From assembly GCF_000003605.2 (NCBI RefSeq), contig NW_003137821.1, positions 1,532,977 through 1,564,211 on the forward strand: a DNA stretch of 31,235 bases, written 5' to 3'. The translations under genes and the position numbers were made by a program. Shown here piece after piece: positions 1 through 11,405 of this stretch. The DNA comes from Saccoglossus kowalevskii (Eukaryota > Hemichordata > Enteropneusta > Harrimaniidae). Numbering within the stretch: the stretch's first letter is position 1; each line of letters opens with the position of its first letter. The notes under the pieces are model-generated. The model was not told the DNA's origin, did no database searches, and saw only the letters and a program-made list of their open reading frames with translations.

Positions 1-589
1 GCCACACTATTTATAGCCCGGATGTAACTTGTTTATGTGAGCAAGGCTCTTCAAGACATTTACATTATGGCTGAACGTTTTGTAATACTGATCCAAGAGA
101 GCACCCCCGACAAGGAAAGGCCAGGTTCTTAGTTTGAATGATTTCAAAATCTGAATCACTTTCAACCTTATGAAGTTAGCATCTGGCTCTTTTGCTTTTT
201 CTGCCTGGTCTTCTAAAGCAATAATGCTGTGTGCGTTTTTCTACTATCATCAAACGCAATAGATAGTTATGGTTTTGAATGGCAACTGGTGTTCTCCTGA
301 TTCTAATGCGAATGAGCAACCAACTATAAGTGGCCGTTGGAGTATGTGTCGTTCTCGATGCCTCGAGAAAAGGGAAGTCCTGCTTCAAAGTCACAACATA
401 GGCCTTTCAGCTCTTGAGGTCAAGCAGGATGCTAGTTGTGTATCATGTGTGCCTCTTCCCATCCTAATTAGAAGAGCCTTACAGTTTAGTCATATGTTAT
501 TGTTAGACCAATTAAATGAGTTTTTATTTATCTCAGCAAACAATAGCTTCATCGTGCATAACTAGATGTTTTGAGACAATTCAAAATCC
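1..589. other. Unassigned sequence, no recognised gene
   Basis: Short open frames exist on both strands, the longest on the plus strand at 269-565. None has a recognisable domain, a membrane pattern or a homologous copy elsewhere in the window. The end of this stretch abuts the left end of the mariner element. Confidence 0.4.
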
Positions 590-1702
590 TACGAGGGGTC
601 CCTGACGCATTTCCCATAGCAGGATATTAATGAAACTTGACACAGCTATTAGTCTTTCTCTACATAGGAACCACCCAGAGTTATGCATTTCTCCCATCGT
701 TTGATGCAGCTCTGGGCGCCGTTTTTGTACAACACCCCAGGTTGGTCCTCCAGCCAAGTCGTAACTTCAGAAATCAAGGCTGCATCATCTGGGCAATGCT
801 TTCCTTTCAAAAACGACTTCATGGCTGGGAAGAGATGACAGGTGACATGCGAGTTGTGGACCGGAGTGTTTTCCTGAAAGAGGAGGATACCTTTGCTGAT
901 TTTGCCTCACCTCTTAATTTTTTATAACTTCTCCTAATTTCATCAAAAGTGACGCGTAATGGACTCCTGTAATCGTGGTACCCTTTGCCAGTAAATCTGT
1001 CATCACTGCTCCGTGCTGGTCCCAGAAGACTGTGAGCATGACCTTGCCAGCGGAGTGCTGCACCCTTGCCTTCTTTGGAGGTGGCGAGTCCAAGTGCTTC
1101 CACTGCATTGACTGGGCCTTGGTATCTGTTTCATCCTGTGTAATCAGTCTTTTGAAAAACTTTGACTCATCTTCTTGGCACAAATTCATCCTCGAGCTCT
1201 TGACGCGTTCTTGCTTCTGAAAAGGTGTGAGCAACTTGGGAATCCATCTGACAGACACCTTGTCATGAATGATAGTTTCCACAGACCCTGTACTAATCTT
1301 GACCTCTTGGGCTAACAGTAATGCGTCAATCTTCCAAAATGGCTGCCTCAACTTGACAGATGCCTCATCAATGGCAGATGAGGGACGACCTGCACTAGGA
1401 GCTGTTTCCACAGACTTCCGGTCATGTTTGAATTCACGATGCCAGCGTTTTACAAGGTCGTATGATGGGGCATTTCATTTCATCAAAAGCCCCCTTTGGT
1501 GTGCGTCCTTTCAAATACAAAAAACGGACCACTGCGCGACACCCAACAGGCTCCATTTCACACCTGACTCAGTTCCAATACCCGTAAATCAGTTTTTTGC
1601 AACATAACCCATAGAGATGTAAATCATTACACATGCAACATTTCATCTAGATCAGACAACTGGATGTGGGTCAGGGGCATTACTTATTGAACGCCCCTCG
1701 TA
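590..1702 (-). mobile_element. Degenerate mariner (Tc1/mariner superfamily) transposon
   Basis: The element lies between TA dinucleotides at 590-591 and 1701-1702, the target-site duplication of this superfamily. Both ends start with the same 7 bases inward, CGAGGGG (592-598) and its complement CCCCTCG (1694-1700). The right terminal inverted repeat continues with a GTTCAATAAGTAATG-type stretch and then CCCCTGACCCACATCC. The left end jumps from CGAGGGG straight to CCTGACGCATTTCC, so about 17 bases of the left repeat appear deleted. The body encodes a broken transposase on the minus strand. At 1.11 kb the element is shorter than the usual 1.3 kb because of internal deletions. It is non-autonomous and probably immobile. 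Confidence 0.93.
649..1556 (-). pseudogene. Mariner transposase pseudogene
   Basis: Read from an ATG at 1556-1554 to TAA at 651-649, this is a mariner transposase with several breaks. The N-terminal helix-turn-helix region (from MEPVGCRAVV) is open to about 1470 and then needs a frame change. The next frame, containing VETAPSAGRPSS, FQKQERVKSSRMNLCQEDES and ITQDET, stays open to about 914. A second frame change is needed there before GKISKGILLFQENTPVH and the C-terminal VTTWLEDQPGVLYKNG. The first catalytic Asp (in QDET, codon at 1134-1132) is present, but the WVHHYDP-like residues after it are deleted. The second catalytic position is Glu instead of Asp (QENTPVH, codon 873-871). The block with the third Asp (YSPDLAP region of the family) is missing between VHNSHVT and HLFPAMK. 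It cannot encode an active enzyme. Confidence 0.92.
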
Positions 1703-2221
1703 TTAATAGGCATAACTGTAACTATTCCCAATAGATTATAGCGTCCAAGAACAATTTTAATTAATCATGTAGTATGGTAGTATAAAGGCAAAAGGTTTGA
1801 TAGCAGAAATATTAGAAAGAGATCATGCGTTTTGGTTGAGCACTTAGACGAACCTGATACAAATCTGTATTGTGCAGCTTAGACATCTACTATAAGCTGG
1901 AACAGTCATTGGCTTTCTCCGGATTGGAAATCCTTAATATTGGCATGAATGACTTGTAGTTAGCAAGAAGGTTGTCCTTGTAGAATGTAGATAGGCAGAA
2001 ATTATTATATGAATCAGAGAAACCAAATTCCCTGATTAAACATTCATACAAATGTTTCTTACATACAAATACAATATTGTTGGCTGTCGAGATAACTACA
2101 TATTTGTCATGGAAAGATGTAAACACTTGCATGCATGCTTTGAGATCACATAGTATAAATTTTGTCTGCTCTGGAAGCATTATTGAAATTTGTGAATGTG
2201 GAGCATACATGTTTTATTCCT

Positions 2222-2640
2222 TTTAACAGTGTGTCAGGTTCAAACGCCTCTCTAAATCTCGGTATAAATATATATATAACTTTCAATCATTACTTTGAAT
2301 ACAATTAGTCGTTTTATGTTAAATAAAACATATTTACATGTAGTACATCGACTTTATGTTATATTGTATTATAATGTATATTCGTTTAAAAACAAATAAA
2401 TTGTAATATTATTTTGTCATTTTCTATATGAGTTGACCATTAACAGTATCATTTTGAAAATTGCAACTCCATGTTTTGATTCATTCTAACAGTATGTCAG
2501 GCGTATGTCGTTTTATGTTATTCAAATCATATTTGGATGTAGTACTTCGAATTTATATTATATTGTACAATGTATATTCGTTTAAAAACAAATTGTAATA
2601 TTATTTTATCCTGTATACCATTTTTTTGTATGAGCGGACC
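2222..2640. repeat. Degenerate tandem duplication, two units
   Basis: Two adjacent units share the same order of words. Both have AACAGTRTGTCAGG (starting near 2225 and 2489), then GTCGTTTTATGTTA (2308 and 2507), then ACTTTATGTTATATTG or a close variant, then TGTATATTCGTTTAAAAACA (near 2377 and 2571), then TAATATTATTTT. The first unit is longer because of extra AT-rich sequence. The core match is about 130 bases at roughly 85% identity by eye. No function is apparent. Confidence 0.7.
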
Positions 2641-4827
2641 AAATCAATTGCCAGCATTAGTTACTATGGCAAACGCCTTTGCACTATTGCAAATATAATT
2701 TTTAAATGTAGGAATTAGTGTAGATCACACAGTAATCCTGTGCACACGTTAACAATGGATGCTATATTTAGAAAACTTTGACGCATACGAGTTATATTCT
2801 CCTGTGTATAGCCGTTGGTATATAAATGCATATATATCCGTGCCAATGTAAGTATGGTGAATTGACAAGAAATCCCGACACTGATACAGGTCTGGTACAT
2901 TAATTATTGGTTGATTAGTGTTTATTACTTTCTAATATTTATCAGGAATGGCATTTTTGACATTATTCTAAATGCATATATTGCTCGCCATCTCGACATG
3001 CTGGTATTAAGACTTAGAACTACGTCAGATCCATATTTTGAAACAATAACAGACACGCTACAAGTTCTTCACTCGTAAACGTTGTATTTCTCTTTCATCA
3101 TCAATATTTAGTTTTAAAATGTTCAAGAAAGCGACAGGGGACAACATATTAATAATATAATATTACCTTGTATGAAAATCCTCAGAAGCTTCACGGCATG
3201 GGTTGATTTAGTGTTAACCATTGCCACTGTTGCTCTATACGCTTTGCATCATACTATCAATTATTCGTACTTCGTAGCCCAAATTTATTGGTCAAAGACC
3301 TTATTTCTCGGAGTTATATTTGAACCGCGATGTTTGAGGGCGTAATTCATTCACGTCAGCTCTTAAGACTCATGTGAAGCCTCTTCTATTGACAAGAATC
3401 ATCAGTGACCTGTGGATCTGGCAACTCCCGATTAAAGACTAGATAACTGACTGCTTTTCGGACCATACTGAAGGTAGAAAGTGTGGAAAATCTGTGTCTT
3501 TTGTTTACATTTTTTTGTAGGAGTTTGAGTTGAGTTTTCTGTCTATAATTCAATTACGTATGTGATCTCATAAAATGTAAACAATGAGTTAATCTTTTAA
3601 ATCTATTTTTCCGATGATATTTTTTTTTTCAAATCATCCAAACGCTAACATTGTCTTCTATGGAAATGTAATAAGTTATATGCAGACTTAAAACTAGTTC
3701 ACTATCTTGTTTTTAACCATGATTTAATAGATGGTCAAAGGTTATTTGGTACGAAGTTGAACACTGCCGTTCTTCCGTTTGCGTTGTGTCGAGTGCATTA
3801 TTTGTAGTTTTTAAAGAAAAGGTGGAGATGTATGCTATATATCCACATATCTATACATATTCTGTTCTAACTGGCATACAAACAGTTGCCTTAACTGTTA
3901 TGAAATTGAGTATACTTAATATTTTGGCTGTATAGTACACATTTTCTGCAGAATTTCTCATATTGAACATTAAATAGGCCGTTGCACTGTGACGTCATAT
4001 GTTTACAGTTTTGCCAATCAGCACGTAAATGTCTAATAAACAAAATGTGGCTAACTGATCAGCAATAGCTTGCGTAACAACGTTTTTCATGGATATATAT
4101 TTAATATCAACAACAACGAACAACGTCGTTATTTTATCTTCAGATGCGAACGACTGATTCTTGCCAACAAGTCACTGTGCACGAGCATGCGCAAAACAAC
4201 TGCCAGGCATATACAAAGAGAATAAGGGATACTGTAACTACATCTCATATGAAGTTTCTTACCTGATCGTTTTGTATCGATGTTCTTCTCACTGCTTGAA
4301 TGAATTTCTTGGTTTACTTCCAATTAACTTAAATTAACTTACAAATCCAAATGACAATTGTGGTTATCTTGTGTATGTATTACCTACTAGTTGAAAAAAT
4401 ATTGTATTAAAGTATATGGAAAAAATCGTTCATGTTTTAGTTTTAGTGTGTTTTTCAATTATGCTTAAGTTGATGCTTTCGTTGACATTTTCCGAAGGGG
4501 AAAGCGCAACATACCCTTTCATATTCTGCAAATCCATTGATTTGGTTATGTCTTAGATGCGATTTTTTTTGGTTTTGTTAAAATTCCGTTATTTGTCGGC
4601 CCTGGATATGGTATATTTATTTTCAAATACAATTTGTTTGCATAAAATTATTCTTAAAAATTAACATTATATGTGGCAAATTAGGAAAACTGGTTAAATG
4701 CATACAAATAAATAGATTATGTTTAGTTCAAAAACAATTGAACTTGAATATTCATTTCCAGTAAAAACAAAAATATAAGATTACATTTTCTGCTAAGTTG
4801 GAGGTGGGGAACAGACGCACGGAACAC

Positions 4828-4873
4828 GAATGAATGAATGAATGAATGAATGAATGAATGAATGAATGAATGA
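4828..4873. repeat. GAAT tetranucleotide microsatellite
   Basis: About 11.5 uninterrupted copies of the 4-base unit GAAT run directly into ordinary sequence (CCTCAGCC). The absence of internal mismatches suggests it is length-variable between individuals. Confidence 0.97.
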
Positions 4874-4961
4874 CCTCAGCCAGTCTCACAAGTCATCTTT
4901 TAATTTCTTGTCTGACATATTTTGGCTATTGTTTTAGTGTTATTTATTTTCTCTATTAAAA

Positions 4962-4986
4962 CACGGTAACTAAATTAGTAACCGTG
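4962..4986. repeat. 25-bp near-palindrome
   Basis: CACGGT at the left is complementary to ACCGTG at the right, and inside them ACTAA pairs with TTAGT around a central A. The only mismatch is one A opposite A on each side. It could form a small hairpin about 380 bases upstream of the first transporter start codon. No role is known. Confidence 0.6.
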
Positions 4987-5295
4987 ATTAAAACAACTGA
5001 AAAGTAGTCTATTTCAAAAAGCCTGTATTTTTATATTAAAATGTCAAAAAATCCCAGTTTCAGTTTGAACAGAATCGTATATGTGTAAATCTATGGTGAG
5101 CAAATATAACACAACGACGACAATGTACCACCTTTAACGTCCCATTGCGTCATGGGTGAAAAGGAAATGGCAGCCTAACAGTGAATCGGCGTATTGGAAA
5201 CAAACCTGAAGCAAACATAGCTGAATTAAATAGTATGTTCATTGCAAATATGAGCAGTGGACAAGCCACATTCAATTTGTGTCTTATATTTTTTT

Positions 5296-5298
5296 CAG
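5296..5298 (+). promoter_or_regulatory. Probable 3' splice site ahead of the first transporter
   Basis: A pyrimidine-rich run (TATTTTTTTCAG) ends in AG at 5297-5298, 41 bases before the ATG at 5340. The second and third genes have the same arrangement: a T-rich tract, CAG, a short leader, then the ATG. This suggests a conserved intron in the 5' untranslated region with the whole coding sequence in one exon. Confidence 0.6.
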
Positions 5299-5339
5299 AT
5301 TCATGCAGTTATCGAGTATTTTAAGAATATTTTAAAACG

Positions 5340-6332
5340 ATGGCGACAGAAGAGATTGGAGGCACAGTCCCTTTACTGGACGTTACAAATGGTAAAGGGG
5401 AATGTCTTGCACATACTAATCAGAGGAAAGATCATGCTCATTCTCACACTGGCGTAATACTAGCATTTACTGCCAGTGGGTTAGTTTCTGTCAGTTTCGT
5501 TGTATCTAAGCTAGTACCCACAGTTCATCCATTCGAGGTAGTAGGAATCCGCATGTTACTTATGTCGATTTGTGTTATGCCATTGATGCTTTACAAGAAC
5601 GTGGCTTTTCTTGGATCTAAGGGAATCACCTACCCATGGTTGATCGTGTCAAGTCTCGCCGGTAGTTTGCTGGTTATCTCTACTTTTGTTGCCATTAACC
5701 TATTACCTGCTGGGAACGCTGTCGTAATTTTTTCTATTCACCCAATCTCCACGGCGTTTTTGAGCTGGTGTATTCTAACAGACTCCGTTAAATGGAGCGA
5801 CTTTGTATTTGGTTTGGTTAGCATAGTAGGCATTGTTGCAATAACAAAACCAGATTTTCTCTTTGGCCATTCATCATACAATAACACTGGGCGCTCCCTG
5901 GTTGGAACATGCGTCGCTCTAACTGCGGCGCTGCTCACATCTTTACTGTGTGTAGGTATTCGAAAATTGGAAAACAGAATGCACACATTGGCAGTGTTAT
6001 TTTATATTTCAGTTAGTGGAATTGTTATTACTGTAACTCCATTGTATTTTATGGATGCATTTTCACTGCCGGCATCGCTCAATGAGTGGATGTACGTAGG
6101 AGTAGTCGTAATTTGTGGTATGTTAGGACAGGTGTGCATGATAACATCTCTGCAGCTTGAGAAGGCTATATATGTAGCGATTATACGAACAATGGACATC
6201 GTGTTTGCCTACATTTTGGAATATATATGGCTGGGAAATCAACCGGAGTGGACTGGTATTGGGGGCGCTGTACTTGTCATAATATCCACTATGAGTATCA
6301 TGGGTCAAAAAATATATGCTGAAAAAACATGA
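5340..6332 (+). CDS. EamA/DMT-superfamily transporter, SLC35G1-like (gene 1)
   Basis: A complete 330-residue membrane protein in one exon. After a hydrophilic N-terminus of about 36 residues there are about ten hydrophobic segments, roughly at 38-58, 65-84, 99-118, 122-143, 153-168, 187-206, 216-236, 251-270, 276-297 and 305-322. They form two EamA repeats (about 40-168 and 190-322). Family marks are HPFEVVGIR after helix 1, LLPAGNAVVI before helix 4, VSIVGIVAITKPDF in helix 5 and EKAIYVAIIRTMDIVFAYIL in helix 9. Human SLC35G1 is of similar length and is linked to STIM1 and calcium entry. The substrate here cannot be read from sequence. The start is the first ATG after the probable splice acceptor. 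It is the most diverged of the three local paralogues, sharing roughly half its residues with the other two. Confidence 0.92.
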   Translation: MATEEIGGTVPLLDVTNGKGECLAHTNQRKDHAHSHTGVILAFTASGLVSVSFVVSKLVPTVHPFEVVGIRMLLMSICVMPLMLYKNVAFLGSKGITYPWLIVSSLAGSLLVISTFVAINLLPAGNAVVIFSIHPISTAFLSWCILTDSVKWSDFVFGLVSIVGIVAITKPDFLFGHSSYNNTGRSLVGTCVALTAALLTSLLCVGIRKLENRMHTLAVLFYISVSGIVITVTPLYFMDAFSLPASLNEWMYVGVVVICGMLGQVCMITSLQLEKAIYVAIIRTMDIVFAYILEYIWLGNQPEWTGIGGAVLVIISTMSIMGQKIYAEKT

Positions 6333-6510
6333 TATGTTGTATTTTCAAAGCAAAGCGAACAATCTAGAATTGTAGTGAAATCATCGCCTTGTTAAGTTAC
6401 TCTTTACTGACGAAGCACTAGGAAGGCGGTTTAAAAAATCATAACTAATAATAATGGTCGGCAATGTATAATTATCAAATATTGAATACTCTTTCTAATT
6501 ATGCTTGTGA

Positions 6511-6516
6511 AATAAA
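6511..6516 (+). terminator. Likely polyadenylation signal of gene 1
   Basis: A canonical AATAAA lies about 180 bases after the stop codon at 6332, a normal 3' untranslated length for a compact animal gene. Only the hexamer supports it; no cleavage site is visible. Confidence 0.5.
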
Positions 6517-8167
6517 TACTCAAATATAACACACATTGTTTTATTTACGTAGTTATTCCTGATACATCTTAATCAGATAAGTACACAGTAGTATGTAAAC
6601 TTCAAAAATAGTCGAGAACATATGCCACTACGTAATATACTAGTTCTAATGAAGTTATTTATTGATAAACATGTTAATCTATTAACTGCCTCTCTCCACA
6701 TAAGATATCTTTATTTTCTGTTATCTCATTGTAAAATGTTTGTGGGTGACTTTCACAGAATAAAATACAAGGTAGTTTGGCACTTCACATGCGAATCTCG
6801 TTGATACAGATTGTTCACATGAACAGCGAATCAGATTGAAGATTTACGTAGAAGCAAGCGCCCGCCATCATTTGATTAATATTTTTAATAAAGGCCTGGT
6901 AATTTAATGTTGTTCAAAAGACAGTTTAGTACCTTTAAACAGGAATATATCAGCCATAGAAATTTTCCAGCTGTTCCAGGCACAGCTTGTTGCACCAATG
7001 CTTCAGCTATGTGTTTTGGCCTCATCTCTTTCATGCGTCATAGGCCATGCTCCCGATTTCAGATACAAGTTTTCTTTGCTATACAAGTACCGAACTTTCC
7101 ATCCCAGTCTAATTTCTCCTGTTGTAAGTCATGTCCTCTCTGTTCCAGGTATTAGTTGCGTCCACACCGTTATGACTAAAATTTATATCGTCATCCTTCC
7201 AATGAATTTGTTGATTCATTCTTGCTTATGGCATTGACGCTTATATGGATAGTGCTAGGTCGGTTTTAAATTGTTATATTGTTCTTGCTCAATGCTGAAT
7301 ATTATTATATACTTATGCTATTGGGTACGTGCAGCAGTACTCACTCCTCCCGAGACATTTCTTAAACTGTGTACTCACCTCCTCCCGAGACACTTCTTAA
7401 ACTGTTTTTTTCTATCAGAAACAAGCCAGCCAAGTCCAATTTGCATAACTTCCCATCTCCACATTCACTGGTTACGATATCATCTAGGGAGACGACTAGG
7501 CTTACGTAATATGGTTTTAAAAAAAACTTTCAAACGTAGAAGGCGAATTGCATAACCAGAATTACACCACATTTCAATGCTATAGCCCACTTCTGGTCAT
7601 CAACGCAAACTTCGACTATGCATCTTAGTCCAGCCCACAATCATACGCAATATCACAGGTTGAGAATCATTCAGTGCACGACAGACTGTCCCAAGAACAC
7701 ATCAACAATAATTTAATAATATTCACATCAATTATGCATGTGCGTGATCTACTAAATTCATATATTTATGGAGCTGAAATATATATTGACATATTAGATA
7801 CTTTGTGATTATGCAAGTATATTTAATAAATTTTAAACCGCCTTTAAAACATACATTCAGATCTTGGTTACCTTATATGCATACGTTTGCAAGTGGCTTG
7901 ATACTCGTGTTTATTTCCAGAGGGGTATTCTATAAGTTACATTGTTGCCAGGCTAGTTACACTAAGATGGCGTAGCTGCGCATGTTCACTCTGTCATTTT
8001 GCGTTATCTAAATAATAGCGGCTGTACCAGCTTTGAGCTTCGTTTTGGTGTTGTTTTAGTTGTTTGTACGATGTGTATTGTATGTCAGAAACGCTGATAT
8101 GTTATGTACTAACTGCCTGTATACGATATAGCTATATTTCCTGGGGGAAATGGGAAGTTGGGCGATA
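6517..8167. other. Non-coding stretch between gene 1 and the duplicated segment
   Basis: There are open frames up to about 94 codons (for example 7271-7555), but they are low-complexity or overlap each other in several frames and resemble no known protein. The only structure I see is the 34-bp tandem duplication at 7337-7405. The stretch from 7900 to 8167 is less AT-rich than its surroundings, but I could not assign it. Confidence 0.45.
7337..7405. repeat. Tandem duplication of a 34-bp unit
   Basis: The unit GTACTCACTCCTCCCGAGAC plus TTTCTTAAACTGT-type sequence occurs twice head to tail, at 7337-7370 and 7371-7405. The second copy differs by a one-base insertion and one substitution (ACATTT to ACACTT), which indicates a recent local duplication. 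Confidence 0.85.
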
Positions 8168-8251
8168 AGTGAAGTAATGACCGCCTTGATATAGAGCCAC
8201 TTTGTAAGTCATGGCGACCATATAGGTATCGGATGACATCTAGCTAGTCAC
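8168..8251 (+). repeat. Left arm of an 84-bp inverted repeat around gene 2
   Basis: This stretch is the reverse complement of 13129-13212 over about 84 bases with roughly 13 mismatches by eye. The best-conserved part in the arm orientation is AGCTAGATGTCATCCGATA. The two arms enclose about 4.9 kb containing gene 2 and its upstream sequence. A degraded pair (18316-18367 and 24791-24850) encloses gene 3. The arms could be two MITE copies, or true termini of a captured segment; no target-site duplication is evident. Confidence 0.85.
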
Positions 8252-9451
8252 AAAATATTAAAATAGATAAAAGGGAGGTACAATAAAATGCATACAGTGT
8301 AAATTTGTTCATATCACGTTAAAAGCATAAATATATTTAACGTCAAGTATTTAACGTCAGTTGCCAAGCAGGTCTTTCAGTTGTTAACCACTTTGTTCCA
8401 AAAGTGATCATGGGTGACGAAATCTGAAAGCATTTAAAGCAGTTATAATAGTGAGTTCGCAACTTGATATAAGTTGTTAACAGAAGGTAAACATGAAATT
8501 GCGTGTAATTGAATGTATGGACCATTCTACGGTAAGACAAAAAATAGGGTTGACATAGTTCGCATCCTCTGTAGGACCAATTGTTGTTAGGTAAACGTAG
8601 TTTTGCGATCAGTGACATCATTGTTCAGTGGTGCGCCCTTTTTTGGCTTGAGTTGGCGTGTCATTTCTAATGTTTGTATAGTCTTACGGACGAAAGCAGA
8701 AGTTTTGAGTGACGTATTACCTCGAATAGAACAGCGAGCAATTGTTATTTTGAATGAAAAACATGTCTTAGGACCACATTAAAAATAAATGTGGGAATCA
8801 ATATTTGTAGCACGGTAATATGGGAAAGAAATATTCCTATATTTAAAGAAGTAGCTTTTGTTGAGCTGTTAAGCCTTAAAAAACAATTACTGCAATATGC
8901 AAATAACGTATGTAATTGAGGAAATACGACTCAATAGAGCTGAACGTTTATTCAATAATATTTCTCAGTGCTGTAATTAGATTCGCTAAAGACTATTGAC
9001 ACATGTCACCAACTTTAATTCTCTATCGCAGACCAACACCACATAATATGTGAATATTATACCTTTTAAAAACATATCACAACATTTTCTCTGACAAAGC
9101 TTCATGAGCATTGTAAATGCATTTAGTTGCGTGTTATCTACTGTGCTTCTAATTGATCTAGCAAGCGTTTGATAATGATCTAATATAGAACGTATTCAAC
9201 CAATGTACCGTACCATTTTAATGTCCCCTACGTCCATCCTACAATAATGATGTGTGATATATTAATTTATTTAGTTCAATATGTTTCATAAGTTATTACA
9301 CCTGCTATCATGCAGTTCCCGTGTGCCCATTAATTTGCATATCTGTAAATATTCATGAAATAAACTTACTGTTATTGTAAACGTTTGCAGCATACTACTA
9401 TTTATAGCAGGATATAATACGCATGCGTTTTTTATATTAATATTTATTTAA

Positions 9452-9601
9452 CAGGAAAGTACGGGCTCGCTTGCATATTGTTCAATGTGTTCTGCTCGAT
9501 TTATGTGACATCAAAGTGTCCATATTATTCAATGTGTACAACTACCACCATATTCCTGTATGGACTGTATATATGGTACATATACACATATGGTTTTTGA
9601 G
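9452..9601 (+). other. Candidate 5' untranslated exon of gene 2 (tentative)
   Basis: A block beginning near AGGAAAGTACGGGCTCGC is almost unchanged in copy B (about 21419-21568). It ends with a strong donor-like GAG|GTAAGA, with the GT at 9602-9603 in A and 21569-21570 in B. A splice to the acceptor at 11790 would give a 2.2-kb intron. Both copies also have a TATA-like word (TTTATAG near 9402) just upstream. The whole region is well conserved by recent duplication, so conservation alone is weak support. Transcript data are lacking. Confidence 0.25.
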
Positions 9602-10554
9602 GTAAGAATATTGTAATATATTCCACAAATCCCCACGCATCACGGAGCTACTAGGATTTTGAGGGTAATATGCATATACAATCCATTCATATCATACTGA
9701 GCGGTAGAATTATTGGTAATAATATAGAGGCATTTGAAAGACTGATTGAGTTTCGAATAATACTTTTCAGTTTTTTTTTTTTTTAAATATTGTTTGTCCC
9801 AGTGAATACAATGTATGTTGAAGCAGAAATTAAATTCTATAATTAGGACTGCATGGCAAGCCGTGTAGTATTGCATAGCAGTTACCAGCAGTCGCTTTCG
9901 TTAGGACTGTGTGGAACATTCATATAGATTCATATTTTGTGTACGTATCTGTTACTTTTAACAACAATAATGTAGCAATTATTTTGGCAGCCCAAAACGC
10001 AAAACTGAAAAAAACAATAATCACGATGACATCATTCAAGCGATGTTTGTGATGATGGTCATCACGACATGTGGGTTCATCAGTACAATACTTCTTTAAG
10101 ACCAAACCCTTTATGATGTAATACACCTATACTTTTGTTAACAATAATAGTAGTACGAAAAGTGAAAATAAAACAATCAACACAATAATAAAAACACTAA
10201 CAGGATCTGATTGTATGACATGTTTATATCGAAGCTACAATTCAAACAAATGTGACAATCCTGTGACAATTATGATTTTTTTCAAAATATTGTGACATAA
10301 CATATGAGCTGAATTCGTTAGTCGACAGTGACAACTAGCCTCAGGTCACAGTTGAAAGTGATCACCATATGGACTTATACAAGGGTGGTCAAAATACTTA
10401 CTCTGATGCTTTGATCCTGGCAATATAATTCTGCACACGTAACATTGAGTGACTATTATTGGTGTCAGCTACTATAGAGACATGATCAGTTTCCAAGATC
10501 CCTGTTTTCATGATAAAATCGTGTTTTCAATATTTTATTACAATGCGAAAAACA

Positions 10555-10849
10555 CAACAGGGAAATTGGAAACATGCACTGAATCTAAGTTTTCAGGAGA
10601 TGTAATGCTTGTAATAGTAGCATGCTATGTCTCACTTAGAGAATCACTTNNNNNNNNNNNNNNNNNNNNNNNNNNNNNNNNNNNNNNNNNNNNNNNNNNN
10701 NNNNNNNNNNNNNNNNNNNNNNNNNNNNNNNNNNNNNNNNNNNNNNNNNNNNNNCAACAGGGAAATTGGAAACATGCACTGAATCTAAGTTTTCAGGAGA
10801 TGTAATGCTTGTAATAGTAGCATGCTATGTCTCACTTAGAGAATCACTT
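10555..10849. other. Assembly gap (105 N) flanked by an exact 95-bp direct repeat
   Basis: Bases 10650-10754 are N. The 95 bases before the gap (10555-10649, starting CAACAGGGAAATTGG and ending GAATCACTT) are repeated exactly after it (10755-10849). Copy B has this sequence only once (about 22498-22575). The likeliest reading is one genomic copy whose overlapping contig ends were not merged, leaving a false gap and duplication. Any reading frame across the gap is meaningless. Confidence 0.9.
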
Positions 10850-11349
10850 GTCTGAATCACTTGACTTCACTGTTGCTATCTTGGTGATATAACATTAAAT
10901 ATTGTGTGCACGTGCTGTTAATGATCAAATGTAATGGAGGTATAATCATATATAGGTAGTGCCCGTGAAAATATGTTAACACAAATATGTTCACGCTAGT
11001 CTTTAGTGAAGCTAATTACTGAACTGAGAGAAATATTATTTAGACAATCACCATTCTACTACGAGGTGATGCTCACAATTAGCCGGGATATGTTTCCAGG
11101 ACAGAACACGTCACCCAAAAGCTAAAAATAAAAACAATCAAAGGTGAAACCATATTCAAAATGGTTGACTGACAACGCGCGGCTTACCAGAAATGATGTT
11201 ACTGATCGCACAACTACATTAGTATATCATCAGTTTTCTTTGTGTCTAAACGTAATATGTTCCACACTTTCAAAATTCGTCAATTACAAGATAATTGTAT
11301 GGATACTATTGTGACGGTGGCTCATGAAATTCGTAAATGATAAAGGAAC

Positions 11350-11350
<1 letters not shown>

Positions 11351-11402
<52 letters not shown>
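11351..11402. repeat. AT dinucleotide microsatellite
   Basis: About 26 uninterrupted TA/AT units. The matching place in copy B (about 23112-23122) has only a handful of units, so the tract expanded in copy A, or shrank in copy B, after the duplication. Confidence 0.97.

Positions 11403-11405
<3 letters not shown>

Larger units (their letters stand above)
1703..5298. other. Long non-coding stretch upstream of the first transporter gene
   Basis: This is AT-rich sequence without convincing coding potential; the open frames are short and do not resemble known proteins. It holds a degenerate tandem duplication at 2222-2640, a GAAT microsatellite at 4828-4873 and a near-palindrome at 4962-4986, listed separately. 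Part of it is probably the promoter and 5' intron of the transporter gene at 5340, because a splice acceptor sits at its right end. I could not place the upstream exon. Confidence 0.5.

Noticed and set aside
5738-6308. Minus-strand open frames opposite gene 1, and equivalents opposite genes 2 and 3
   Set aside because: They are shadows of the transporter coding frame on the other strand and have no features of their own.
8343-8621. 92-codon minus-strand open frame
   Set aside because: The matching region in copy B (about 19815-20100) carries indels that break the frame, so there is no coding constraint.
10449-10805. Open frame spanning the N gap
   Set aside because: The middle is unknown sequence and its two ends are the same repeat, so the frame is an assembly artefact.
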